Source of the DNA: Sorangium cellulosum
Lineage (GTDB): Bacteria > Myxococcota_A > Polyangia > Polyangiales > Polyangiaceae
Assembly (NCBI RefSeq): GCF_002950945.1
Contig: NZ_CP012673.1
Location: forward strand, 8,694,501-8,758,500
Reading direction: 5' to 3'
Length of the DNA: 64,000 nucleotides
Shown here: positions 34,502 to 42,722 of the stretch, one piece after another
How the letters are laid out: each line of letters opens with the position of its first letter
Numbering within the stretch: position 1 is the stretch's first letter
The notes under the pieces: model-generated
The model's input: only the letters and a program-made list of their open reading frames with translations
What the model was told of the DNA's origin: nothing
Database searches by the model: none
Position numbers and translations under genes: made by a program

Positions 34502-35320
34502 ATGCAGATCCGCGCAGGTTACGAGCTTCTCTACGTCTTCCCGCAACCGACGCCGGTGATCCTGACGCTGAGCATCCACTACTCGCGTGTATCGGATCTG
34601 GTGCGGCCCGATCACATGCTCACCAGCCCGCCGGTCGCGAGCCGGTCCTACCGGGACGGCTTCGGGAACTGGTGCAGCCGGATCGTCGCGCCGGCGGGCA
34701 AGCTGAGGATCTCCGCCGACGCGGTGATCAACGACACGGGCGCGCCGGACCGCATCGTGACGTCGGCCGAGCAGCACCCCGTCGACGGGCTCCCCGAGGA
34801 GACGCTGGTGTTCTTGCTGGGCAGCCGGTACTGCGAGACGGACCGGCTGTCGGAGGCGGCGTGGGGCCTGTTCGGCCAGGCGCCCACCGGCTGGGGCCGC
34901 GTGCAGGCCATCTGTGATTTCGTGCACCGGCACATCACGTTCGGCTACGAGTTCGCGAGCTCCACCAAGACGGCCTGGGAGGTGTTCAACGACCGGAAAG
35001 GCGTCTGCAGGGACTACGCGCACCTCGCGATCGCCCTGTGTCGCTGCATGAACATCCCGGCGCGTTATTGCACGGGCTACCTGGGCGACATCGGCGTGCC
35101 CCCGCCCCACGGCCCCATGGATTTCTCGGGCTGGTTCGAGGCCTTCGTGGGCGGCGAGTGGCATACCTTCGACGCGCGCAACAACGTCCCCCGCATCGGG
35201 CGCGTGCTGATCGCGCGCGGGCGCGACGCCGCCGACGTCGCGATCAGCACGACCTTCGGGCCGAACACGCTCGAGAGCTTCCGCGTCTGGACGGACGAGG
35301 TCAAAGGCCCGCCCGTGTAG
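34502..35320 (+). CDS. Transglutaminase-like superfamily protein
   Basis: 272 residues. An N-terminal beta domain (residues ~1-95) precedes the papain-fold core. The nucleophile is Cys169 in RKGVCRDYAHLAIALCR and the Asp is in WHTFDARNN (224). The usual His-Ala-Trp is replaced by Ser-Gly-Trp (MDFSGWFEAF), a form common in this proteobacterial subfamily, so its chemistry may differ from true transglutaminases. No signal peptide is seen, so cytosolic. Members often act as proteases or cross-linkers. Its last 20 bp overlap the convergent TetR gene. Confidence 0.85.
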   Translation: MQIRAGYELLYVFPQPTPVILTLSIHYSRVSDLVRPDHMLTSPPVASRSYRDGFGNWCSRIVAPAGKLRISADAVINDTGAPDRIVTSAEQHPVDGLPEETLVFLLGSRYCETDRLSEAAWGLFGQAPTGWGRVQAICDFVHRHITFGYEFASSTKTAWEVFNDRKGVCRDYAHLAIALCRCMNIPARYCTGYLGDIGVPPPHGPMDFSGWFEAFVGGEWHTFDARNNVPRIGRVLIARGRDAADVAISTTFGPNTLESFRVWTDEVKGPPV

Positions 35321-36119
35321 CCCGCTCCGCGATCAGGAGCCCCACGGCGTCGAGGATGCGATCGAGGCCGAAGCCGAAGGTGTGCTCGGGGCTCGACGCC
35401 CCCTGATGCGCTTGCCCCGCCGACTGCCCGACGCGGGTCGCGACCGGGAATCGCCTGGCGTCCAGGACCTTGTCGAGCAGCGGCGCGGTGGCGACCCACC
35501 ACTCCACGTCGGTCATGCCGCTCTCCTGCCGGGTGCGCCTCGCGTTCGCCTGGGCCCTCGCCGTGCCTTCGACGTGCGTCAGCAGGAGCGTGAGCACCGA
35601 GTCCATCTCCACGTCGGTGAGGCCCAGGTTGTCGAGCGGCCGCAGCTCGGCCTCGTACTTCAGCGAGGCGTTCGGGCCGAGCACGGGGCGCGCCGTGACG
35701 ATCTCGAGCAGCCACGGGTGCCGCTGGTAGAGCTCCCAGTTGCACGTGGCGATGTACCTGAGCGCCCCGCGCCACCCGCCCGGCTGCCGCGAGGGCGCGT
35801 CCACGTCGTCGTAGAGGCGGCCGAAGACCGTGTCGACCATGAGATCGGTCAGCTCGGCCTTGCCGGGGACGTGGGTGTAGAGCGACATCGTCCCGACCTT
35901 CAGCAGATCGGCGAGCTGACGCATGGAGACGGCCTCGAGGCCCCCCGCGTCGGCGAGCTCGATCGCCGACGCGACGATGGCGCGCACGGTCAGCCCCGAT
36001 CTCCCGGGCTTCCCGTGAGAGCCCCAGAGCAGCGCGAGGCTCCGGGCAGGGTCGGCCCCCCGCCCCTCCTTCTCGCGCTGCAGCGGCTTGCTGGCCGGCT
36101 TCGCAGGGGTCTTCTTCAT
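35301..36119 (-). CDS. TetR-family regulator with TetR_C-type ligand domain
   Basis: 272 residues from the ATG at 36119. A Lys-rich tail (MKKTPAKPASK) precedes the HTH: TVRAIVASAIELADAGGLEAV, then MRQLADLLKVGTMSLYTHVPGKAEL. The C-terminal helices (WRGALRYIATCNWELYQRHPW; GLTDVEMDSVLTLLLTHVEG) fit the tetracycline-repressor C-terminal family. It should repress transcription and release DNA on binding a ligand. A CGTAC-GAT-GTACG palindrome lies 45 bp upstream of its start, and the same arrangement overlaps the VOC promoter at 28.6 kb. Confidence 0.88.
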   Translation of the reverse strand: MKKTPAKPASKPLQREKEGRGADPARSLALLWGSHGKPGRSGLTVRAIVASAIELADAGGLEAVSMRQLADLLKVGTMSLYTHVPGKAELTDLMVDTVFGRLYDDVDAPSRQPGGWRGALRYIATCNWELYQRHPWLLEIVTARPVLGPNASLKYEAELRPLDNLGLTDVEMDSVLTLLLTHVEGTARAQANARRTRQESGMTDVEWWVATAPLLDKVLDARRFPVATRVGQSAGQAHQGASSPEHTFGFGLDRILDAVGLLIAERATRAGL

Positions 36120-36163
36120 CGAGACGCCCGCGAGCTCCCGCGCTCGCCTCCACCCGGCGACTC

Positions 36164-36176
36164 CGTACGATGTACG
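36164..36176. promoter_or_regulatory. CGTAC-N3-GTACG operator upstream of the TetR gene
   Basis: CGTAC (36164-36168), GAT, GTACG (36172-36176): a perfect 5-bp inverted repeat with a 3-bp spacer, identical in half-sites and spacing to 28584-28596. Probably the autoregulatory site of the TetR protein. Confidence 0.6.
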
Positions 36177-36491
36177 ATACGGCCTACGGAACGCCTCATG
36201 CTCGCAGTATGAGCGCCGGCGACACGGCACGTCAACGCGCGCTTCGCTGCGGCGCAAGCCCACGTCGCTGCGGCGCGCGCCGTGGAGCAGGCGCTCCCAG
36301 CGCTCGCGCCGCTCGGCCAGGGAGAAGTCCACCCGAGTTACGTCCTACACAGAATAATTCCTTGTGAACGGGACCACTTAATAAAGAAAGATTTCTAACA
36401 ATCCTTCACACGTGCGTGCTGGATGTTTCAGAATCGCAAAGCAAGCGCTTCCGTAGGCGACGCAACGACCCGGTTCTAGGGTTGCCCCGTA

Positions 36492-36507
36492 TGGCACGGA
36501 GCGTGCT
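36492..36507 (+). promoter_or_regulatory. Sigma-54 (-24/-12) promoter
   Basis: TGGCACG-GAGC-GTGCT matches TGGCACG-N4-TTGCW except for one base, with the essential GG and GC exactly 10 bp apart. Transcription would start near 36518, ~180 bp before the YkgJ gene. A perfect 12-bp palindrome CACTGGCCAGTG covers 36512-36523, at the predicted start point. Sigma-54 promoters need an enhancer-binding protein; none is encoded nearby. Confidence 0.65.
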
Positions 36508-36697
36508 TTATCACTGGCCAGTGCCGCCGGTGTGGTCTTCGCCCCCCTGAGACCCCGGCGGCGCTGACTATTTTGTCGGTCGTGATCCGACCCGCCCCGC
36601 TCGCCCGGTCCCGCGCACCGGGCGGGCGGGCGCCGCGTGCCTCCGGCGCGCCGCGGCCGGGCGCCTGTCCACGCTGCGGTGTATCGTCCCGCCGCGC

Positions 36698-37951
36698 ATG
36701 GCGACGAAGCTCTCCTCTCCCCCGAACCAGCGGTTCGAGTGCCGCGACTGCCCGGCGCGGTGCTGCCGGATGCCCTGGAGCATCCGCTTCAGCGGCGACG
36801 AGGCCAAACGTTACCTCGACGAGCCGTGGGTCCGGGAGCGCGCGGGGAGCGAGGGGGCCGAGGTCATCGCGCGTGGGGTCCTGCCCATGCGGGAGAAGGA
36901 CAACCGGCTGCAATGCGTCTTCCTCGACGACGACATGCTCTGCGGCATGCAGAAGCAGTTCGGCCACGAGTACATCCCGCGCGCGTGCCAGGCCTTCCCC
37001 TTCGGCTTCGTGCGCGACGAGAAGGACGTCGTCGTCGCCCAGCTCTCCCACCTGTGCCCGTCGATCCGCGACAACTACGGCACCCCCGTGGACCGCCAGC
37101 TCAAGGCGAAGCTGCAGCAGAAGGGCGGAGCGGAGCGGATGTCGACGGCGCTCGCGACGCTGAGCGGCACCATCGTCCCCCAGTCGTCTTACCTGCGCGT
37201 GGCGAAGCAATGGGAAGAGCAGCTCGGGGCGGACACGTCGCCGACGTCGACGCTGGCGCGGCTCTATGACGTGACGGCCGCCTTCGAGCGGGCGCTCCCC
37301 CCGGGCGCCGAGCGCGCGACGGACGCGCCCGTCGAGGCGGCCCTGCGGCAGGCGCTCGGCCAGGAGATCGAGCCGCTCACGCCCCGCCCCAAACCCTCTT
37401 TCTATGCGCGGGTGCTCTTCGCCTACCTGCTCGGCGGGCTCTGTTATCCGTCGCGGGTCCAGGGCACCCACCGGATCGGAAAGGCCCCCTGGACCGCGTT
37501 CCACGGGCTGCGCAGCTTCTGGAACAAGGTCACCTGGATGCTCGGGCGAGGCACGCTCGACATGCTGTTCGTGGCGAAGCCGTTCAAGCTGCAGCGGGTG
37601 CGCACGGTCGACCGCTTCCTCGGCGAGGCGGAGGGGGCGCTCGTCCGGGACTACCTGCGCCTCGTGCTCCAGCGCCGGCACATCTTCTCGACGCCCCGCC
37701 ACCTGCTCGCCACCGTGCTCGACCTCTCGCTCGCGACGGTCGTGATCTCCCGCTTCGCCCGCTGCCGCGCGGCGGCCGACGGCCGGACGAAGGTCAGCCA
37801 CGAGGACGTGCGGGAGGGGATCGGCGTCGCCGAGCTGCTCCTGCTGAGCCACGCCGCCCTCTCGGAGCAGGGCAAGCTCATGAAGAACCTGCGCTGGCTC
37901 CTGCTCACGAAGCGCGAGAGCTTCCGGGCCCTGCTCGCCAGCGAAGCATAA
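36698..37951 (+). CDS. YkgJ-family cysteine-cluster protein
   Basis: 417 residues. The N-terminal ~110 residues have the CxxC...CC type metal site (C15, C18, C22, C23 in ECRDCPARCCRMPW), then CVFL, LCGM, RACQAFP and HLCPS, the YkgJ pattern thought to bind zinc or iron. The long C-terminal region is helical (VRDYLRLVLQRRHIFSTPRHLLATVL) with no clear domain. Role unknown; YkgJ proteins are sometimes linked with metal handling or protein oxidation. The sigma-54 promoter upstream suggests conditional expression, for example in starvation or development. Confidence 0.82.
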   Translation: MATKLSSPPNQRFECRDCPARCCRMPWSIRFSGDEAKRYLDEPWVRERAGSEGAEVIARGVLPMREKDNRLQCVFLDDDMLCGMQKQFGHEYIPRACQAFPFGFVRDEKDVVVAQLSHLCPSIRDNYGTPVDRQLKAKLQQKGGAERMSTALATLSGTIVPQSSYLRVAKQWEEQLGADTSPTSTLARLYDVTAAFERALPPGAERATDAPVEAALRQALGQEIEPLTPRPKPSFYARVLFAYLLGGLCYPSRVQGTHRIGKAPWTAFHGLRSFWNKVTWMLGRGTLDMLFVAKPFKLQRVRTVDRFLGEAEGALVRDYLRLVLQRRHIFSTPRHLLATVLDLSLATVVISRFARCRAAADGRTKVSHEDVREGIGVAELLLLSHAALSEQGKLMKNLRWLLLTKRESFRALLASEA

Positions 37952-38183
37952 AGGTCCTTCCGTCGCCGCGCGGCGCGCCGCGACGATCACGGCGCGTCCG
38001 CCCGGCCGGGGCGCGCGCTGCGCTTTTTGCCTGGAGGGGCGCCCCGGAGCGCGGCGCCGCCGCGGGTGAGCGTTTCGGGCGTGTCAATGAGCTCCGCGGG
38101 CGCGCAGCGGGCGCGGGTCGGGCGCACGGTTAACGCACGTTCCGGCGCGCCGCCGGGCGGTTTTCCCCGAAGGAGCCACGACC

Positions 38184-39101
38184 ATGACCTCGCGCCAGAA
38201 CATCCTCGCCGCTAGCCTCGCCTGCCTCTCCGCCGCCCTCCCGGCGTGCGCGGAGGCCCCGCCTCCGGAGGCGCCGGGGCGGCACGCCGTCGGCGGGTTC
38301 AGCACGCCGGAGTCGGTGCTCCACGACGAGGAGCGCGACGTCTACCTCGTCTCGAACATCGACGGATCGCCGGTCGACAAGGACGGCCGGGCGTTCATCT
38401 CGCGCGTGTCGCCCGCCGGCGAGCTCCTCGATCGCGCGTGGATCGACGGCGCGTCGGAGGGCGTGACCCTGAACGCCCCCAAGGGGATGGCCATCGCAGG
38501 CGGCAAGCTCTACGTCGCCGACATCGACGTGGTCCGCGTCTTCGACGCGCGCGACGGCGCGCCGATCCAGGACGTCGAGGTGCCCGGGGCGAGCCTGCTC
38601 AACGACGTCACGGCCATGCCCGACGGGTCGATCCTGGTCTCGGACAGCGGCGTGAAGCTCGAGGGCGACGCGTTCGCGCCGACCGGCTCCGACGCGCTCG
38701 TCGTGATCGCGCCGGACGGGCAGGTCTCCAGGCTGGTCGCCGACCCGGCGCTGCCGCACCCGAACGGCGTGGCGTGCGCGCGCGACGAGATCTGGGTCGC
38801 CTACCTGGGCGCCGCCCGGCTCGACGCGTTCGACGCCTCGGGGGCCAGGCAGCGCGAGATCGCCCTGCCGGCCGGCATGCTGGACGGCCTCGTGCGCCTC
38901 GACGACGGCCGGCTGCTCGCGTCGAGCTGGGACGCGAGCGCCGTCTTCGAGGTCGACCTCAGCGGCGAGGAGGCGCCGCGCGTCTCCACGTTCGCCGCGG
39001 ATCTCCCGAGCCCCGCCGACATCGGCTGGGACCGCGCGAGGAATCGCCTGCTCGTGCCGCTCTTCAACGACGGCGAGCTCGTCCTGCTCGACGCGGAATG
39101 A
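38184..39101 (+). CDS. SMP-30/gluconolactonase-like lipoprotein
   Basis: 305 residues. AAGGAG lies 8 bases before the ATG. The N-terminus is a lipoprotein signal with the likely lipobox LPAC at residues 19-22. The rest is a beta-propeller: ESVLHDEERDVYLVSNIDG, APKGMAIAGGKLYVADID, LLNDVTAMPDGSILVSDSG, HPNGVACARDEIWVAYLG, PADIGWDRARNRLLVPLFN. The acidic and Asn residues of the SMP-30 metal site (N in LNDV and PNG) are present. Possibly a periplasmic lactonase or simply a binding propeller. Confidence 0.85.
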   Translation: MTSRQNILAASLACLSAALPACAEAPPPEAPGRHAVGGFSTPESVLHDEERDVYLVSNIDGSPVDKDGRAFISRVSPAGELLDRAWIDGASEGVTLNAPKGMAIAGGKLYVADIDVVRVFDARDGAPIQDVEVPGASLLNDVTAMPDGSILVSDSGVKLEGDAFAPTGSDALVVIAPDGQVSRLVADPALPHPNGVACARDEIWVAYLGAARLDAFDASGARQREIALPAGMLDGLVRLDDGRLLASSWDASAVFEVDLSGEEAPRVSTFAADLPSPADIGWDRARNRLLVPLFNDGELVLLDAE

Positions 39102-39239
39102 GCCCCCGGAGCGGGCGCTTCGCCCCCGGGACGGCGCAGGATAAGATCCTCTGATCTCGCCGGCCCCGAGGCGTGTCGCCCGCAGGGGGAGAGCTCCGCG
39201 CCACAGCACACCACAACACCCGAAGGATCCACGCCGACG

Positions 39240-40256
39240 ATGACGACCCAGCTCACCCGGTTGCTCGAGCCCAGCGATCACGCCGACGCCTGGCGATCGC
39301 TCAAGGACGCCCTGGCCCGCCTGGAGCACACGTCCTCCGCGAGCGGCGCCGGGCAAGCTCGGTGGGTGGAATTTTTCACCCGCACGCGCGAGCGGATGTC
39401 GATCAAGCAGCTGCCGCGGCCGATCATCGCGCTCCTGCTCGACGGGTCGAAGCGGATCTTGCTGGACGGCCCGCACGGCAACACGCAGCTCGTCGCCCGC
39501 GAGGGGCAGATCCTGCTCATGCCGCCGGGCGTGCCGCTGGAGGTCGTGAACGAGCCGGATCCGGAGCGCGGCGTCTACCGGACGTTCGCGATCGAGCTGC
39601 TCTGCGAGGTCGACGAGCGGCTCCAGCGGCGTTACCCGACGCTCTGCGTCCAGCGGGGGCTCGGCGGCTTCGAGGCCGACCGGCCGCACCTCCTGCGCTC
39701 GGCGCTGCCGTCGATCCAGGCGCTGATCCACCTCGTGAACACGCTCCTCCTGCCCGGCGCGCACGCGCTGCTCATCACCCACCGGCTGGAGGATTTCGTG
39801 CTGACGCTGCTGCTCCAGCACCGGGAGCAGCTCGAGGAGGCGCGGACCGCGTCCTCGACCCTGGCGCTCGATCCCACGCTCGCGGTGAGGACGCTGGTGC
39901 GCCGCGACCCGGCGCGCCCGTGGACGGTCGAGGACGTCGCGCGCGCGCTCGGGGTGAGCAACGCGACGCTGCGCCGCCGGCTCGGCGCGCGGGGGCTGTC
40001 GTTCCGGGCCCTCCTGTGGAAGGAGCGGCTCGACCTCGCCAGGACGCTCCTGCGCTCCGGGCGCCACGGCGTGCTCGAGGTCGCGACCGCCTGCGGGTAC
40101 GACTCGGCGTCGCGCTTCGCCGAGCAGTTCCGGCGCTCCGAGGGCGTCAGCCCCTCGGCGTACCGGGCGCAGCACCGCGCGAGCTCGCCGCGCGAACACC
40201 CGCACGACAGCGCGCGCGAGCGGCCCGAGGACGCGCCCGCCCTGCGCGCGCTGTAA
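39240..40256 (+). CDS. AraC-family transcriptional regulator
   Basis: 338 residues. The N-terminal half is a cupin-like sensory region (NTQLVAREGQILLMPPGVPLEVV). The C-terminal ~100 residues carry the double HTH: WTVEDVARALGVSNATLRRRLGARG and VLEVATACGYDSASRFAEQFRRSEGVSPSAYRAQ. The last 30 residues are a charged tail. It should activate or repress in response to a small ligand. It ends 8 bp before a histidine kinase gene that lacks its 5' part, so this AraC gene may have replaced that kinase's usual partner. Confidence 0.9.
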   Translation: MTTQLTRLLEPSDHADAWRSLKDALARLEHTSSASGAGQARWVEFFTRTRERMSIKQLPRPIIALLLDGSKRILLDGPHGNTQLVAREGQILLMPPGVPLEVVNEPDPERGVYRTFAIELLCEVDERLQRRYPTLCVQRGLGGFEADRPHLLRSALPSIQALIHLVNTLLLPGAHALLITHRLEDFVLTLLLQHREQLEEARTASSTLALDPTLAVRTLVRRDPARPWTVEDVARALGVSNATLRRRLGARGLSFRALLWKERLDLARTLLRSGRHGVLEVATACGYDSASRFAEQFRRSEGVSPSAYRAQHRASSPREHPHDSARERPEDAPALRAL

Positions 40257-40264
40257 GGATCGAC

Positions 40265-41380
40265 GTGCGCGCGCTCCGCCTCCTGCCCGCCCTCCGCGGG
40301 CGCACCGCCGGCGCCCTGCTGCAGGAGGACGGCAAGCTGCTCGTCTGCCACGCGGCGCTGCGGATCGAGGCCGAGGGCGGCGGCCCCGGGGTCGCGCTCG
40401 CGCAGAAGGGCTCGCCGCGCGCGATCCGGGCGCTCTACGACGTGCGTTACCCGCTCCTGAAGCTCTCGCTGTACGCGCTGCTCTCCGGCCTCGCGCTCTG
40501 CGCGCTGCTCGTGCGGCGCATCGTGCGGCCGATCGAGGCGCTGCGGGACGAGGTGCTGAGCCGCGCCGAGGCGCCGCTGTCCGGCGAGGCCATCCCTGCG
40601 CGCGCGCCGCGCGAGATCGGCGAGCTCGCCGACGCGTTCAACGCGCTCTTCGCCGCGATCGCCGAGCAGAGCCGGAGCAACCACGCGTTCATGGCCGACC
40701 TCGTCCACGAGCTCAAGAGCCCCGTCGCCGCCGTGCGCGCGGCCGCGGACACGATGCGCGGCGGCGGCGACCTGCCCGCGGCGCGCGCCGAGCGCCTCGG
40801 CCGGGCGCTCCACGACAGCAGCCAGCGGCTCGACGCCGTCGTGAGCCAGTTCCTGGAGCTCGCGCGCGCGGAGGCCGGCCTGCCCGACGAGGAGCGCGCG
40901 GTGATCGACGCCGGCGAGCTCGTCTCCGGCCTCGCGGGCGCCCTCGGCGAGGACCCGCGGCACGCGGCGCTCCGCGTCGACGCCGACGTCGCCGAGGCGC
41001 ACGTGCGCGGCGTCCCGGGGCGGCTCGAGTCGGCGATCCAGAACGTGCTCGAGAACGCCGCCTCGTTCGCCGGCGAGGGCGGCGCGGTGCGCGCCCGGGT
41101 GCGCGCGCGGGGCGGGGCGTGCGAGATCGAGGTGACGGACACGGGGCCCGGGATCGCGGCCGAGGACCTGCCCCGGGTCTTCGACAGGTTCTTCACCCGC
41201 CGCAGCTCCGGCCAGGGCACGGGCCTCGGGCTCGCGCTCGCCAGGGCGATCGTCGAGGCCCACGGCGGGACGCTCGAGGCGGCGTCGCCGCCCGGCGAGG
41301 GCGCCTGCTTCACGATCCGGCTGCCGCTCGTTTCACACGGCGTCCACACGAAGCCCGCGGACGATTCACCCGGCGCCTAG
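40265..41380 (+). CDS. Sensor histidine kinase, N-terminally truncated
   Basis: 371 residues from a GTG at 40265, after AAGGA. The first ~60 residues look like the end of a periplasmic sensor (LLQEDGKLLVCHAALRIEAEG; GSPRAIRALYDVRYPLLK). Then one membrane segment (LSLYALLSGLALCALLV), HAMP, HisKA with His148 (DLVHELKSPVAAV) and HATPase (NVLENAASF; DTGPGIAAEDLPRVFDRFF; GTGLGLALARAI). Kinases of this family normally have a first membrane segment and a longer sensor before this point, and a response regulator next to them. Both are absent. The product could be inserted inverted or be inactive as a sensor. Confidence 0.8.
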   Translation: MRALRLLPALRGRTAGALLQEDGKLLVCHAALRIEAEGGGPGVALAQKGSPRAIRALYDVRYPLLKLSLYALLSGLALCALLVRRIVRPIEALRDEVLSRAEAPLSGEAIPARAPREIGELADAFNALFAAIAEQSRSNHAFMADLVHELKSPVAAVRAAADTMRGGGDLPAARAERLGRALHDSSQRLDAVVSQFLELARAEAGLPDEERAVIDAGELVSGLAGALGEDPRHAALRVDADVAEAHVRGVPGRLESAIQNVLENAASFAGEGGAVRARVRARGGACEIEVTDTGPGIAAEDLPRVFDRFFTRRSSGQGTGLGLALARAIVEAHGGTLEAASPPGEGACFTIRLPLVSHGVHTKPADDSPGA

Positions 41381-41401
41381 CGCGGATTTCAAGCCGGGGT
41401 C

Positions 41402-41428
41402 GCAACCTGCTGCGTCGAGGGAGGTTGC
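41402..41428 (+). promoter_or_regulatory. Inverted repeat enclosing the ribosome-binding site of the glycosyltransferase operon
   Basis: GCAACCT (41402-41408) pairs with AGGTTGC (41422-41428), and GGGAGG of the ribosome site overlaps the right arm, one base before the ATG at 41430. The stem could mask initiation. Confidence 0.4.
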
Positions 41429-41429
41429 G

Positions 41430-42722
41430 ATGCGGATCGTCTGGCTCGCGGCCGCGGATGCCCGCGGTCACCTGATGCGCGCTCACCTCGCGCGGCGCCT
41501 GCTCGCGCGCGTGGGGGTGCGCGTGACCCTGGTCACCACGTCGGAGGAGGGGCGGGCGTTCCTCGCGGCGCTCGGAGCGCCGAGCGAGGTGCTGTCGTGC
41601 CACTACAGCGTCGCGTTCGACGCGCGGCAGAACATGGCGCGCGCCGCGACCGAGGCGTGCGTGCTGCGGTACATGGTCACGCCGAGCCGCGGCCCGAGGG
41701 ATCTCGCGCGGCTCTCGGCCCTGTGCCGGGGGGCGTCGTACGTGGTGAACGATTTCCACCCGCTGCTGCTCCTCGCCGGGGCGCGCGGGCACGGGGGGGC
41801 GCACGCGCTGCCCTGCCCCGTGGTCCACGTGCACGGCGAGAACCTGTGGCGCGCGATCGAGGGGAACTTCCACGGCCGCTGCCCCGCGGTGGCCGACCGC
41901 GGCTTCGGCGCGCTGGTCCGCGCGCTGCGCGACCGGGCCCACGGGCGGATCGAGCACACGTTCGACGCGCCGTTCGCGGGCAGCCGCGATCCGTCGCGCC
42001 GGAGCTACCGGCTCCTGCCGATCATCGCCGCGCCCGGGCGCTCGGCCGCCGAGGTCCGGGCCGAGCTCGGCGTCGGCGCGGGCCGCCGCCTCGCGGCGGT
42101 GTACCTGAACCCGCACTTCGCGGATCCCGCGCTGGCGACGGCCCTCTCCCGGGCGCTCGCCGCCGAGGGGTACGCCGTGCACGGCGTGGCCGAGGGGCTC
42201 GCCGGCTACCCGGGCTTCCGGCCCTACGACGCGCGCTTCGCCGACGTGGCCGCGGCGGCCGACCTGCTCGTGTCCGCGCCGGGCATGGGCGCCGTCGGCA
42301 TGGCGCGGCTCTTCGGGGTGCCGTTCCTGGCGCTGCTCACCGATCAGCCGGAGCAGCGGGAGAACGTGCGGTTCCTCGCCGCGCCCTCGGGCGGGGCGAG
42401 GACCTCGGCCGCGTCCTCGAGGACCTCGCCGGGCCTGGCGAGCCCGGTGAGCCCGGCGAGCTCGAGCGCCACGTTCGCGACGGTGGATCTCGCCGCGCCC
42501 GGAGGCCTCGAGCGCCGCCTGCGCGAGGCCGCGGCCGAGCTCGCGGCGCGCGGCGGCAGGGCGCTCGACAGGCCGTCTCCCGCCGCCGTGGTGTCCGCCA
42601 TCCACGGCGTGTGGACCGATGTCCTCACCGGGCTCGCGCCCGCCGCCGCCCCGGCGGGGCGGGCTCGCTTCTCATCCCATCTCGCGTCGAACAAGGCAGC
42701 ACCCAAGGAGGTTCACCCATGA
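41430..42722 (+). CDS. GT-B fold glycosyltransferase-like protein
   Basis: 430 residues. The N-terminus MRIVWLAAADARGHLMRAHLARRLL is the Gly-His motif of MurG/UGT-like GT-B enzymes. The C-terminal half has a nucleotide-sugar site pattern: AAVYLNPHFADPALATALSRAL, FADVAAAADLLVSAPGMGAVGMARLFGVPFLAL. A Ser/Ala-rich insert (SAASSRTSPGLASP) follows. It probably transfers a sugar from a nucleotide donor to a lipid or cell-surface acceptor. The stop overlaps the start of the next gene (ATGA), so the two glycosyltransferases are coupled. Confidence 0.72.
   Translation: MRIVWLAAADARGHLMRAHLARRLLARVGVRVTLVTTSEEGRAFLAALGAPSEVLSCHYSVAFDARQNMARAATEACVLRYMVTPSRGPRDLARLSALCRGASYVVNDFHPLLLLAGARGHGGAHALPCPVVHVHGENLWRAIEGNFHGRCPAVADRGFGALVRALRDRAHGRIEHTFDAPFAGSRDPSRRSYRLLPIIAAPGRSAAEVRAELGVGAGRRLAAVYLNPHFADPALATALSRALAAEGYAVHGVAEGLAGYPGFRPYDARFADVAAAADLLVSAPGMGAVGMARLFGVPFLALLTDQPEQRENVRFLAAPSGGARTSAASSRTSPGLASPVSPASSSATFATVDLAAPGGLERRLREAAAELAARGGRALDRPSPAAVVSAIHGVWTDVLTGLAPAAAPAGRARFSSHLASNKAAPKEVHP

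Larger units (their letters stand above)
36120..36697. other. Regulatory region with an AT-rich island
   Basis: 578 bp without a gene. 36340-36470 is strikingly AT-rich for this DNA (for example taataaagaaagatttctaac), which suggests bent or easily melted DNA such as a promoter or activator site. A sigma-54 promoter and a 12-bp palindrome follow at 36492-36523, ahead of the YkgJ gene. Confidence 0.6.
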
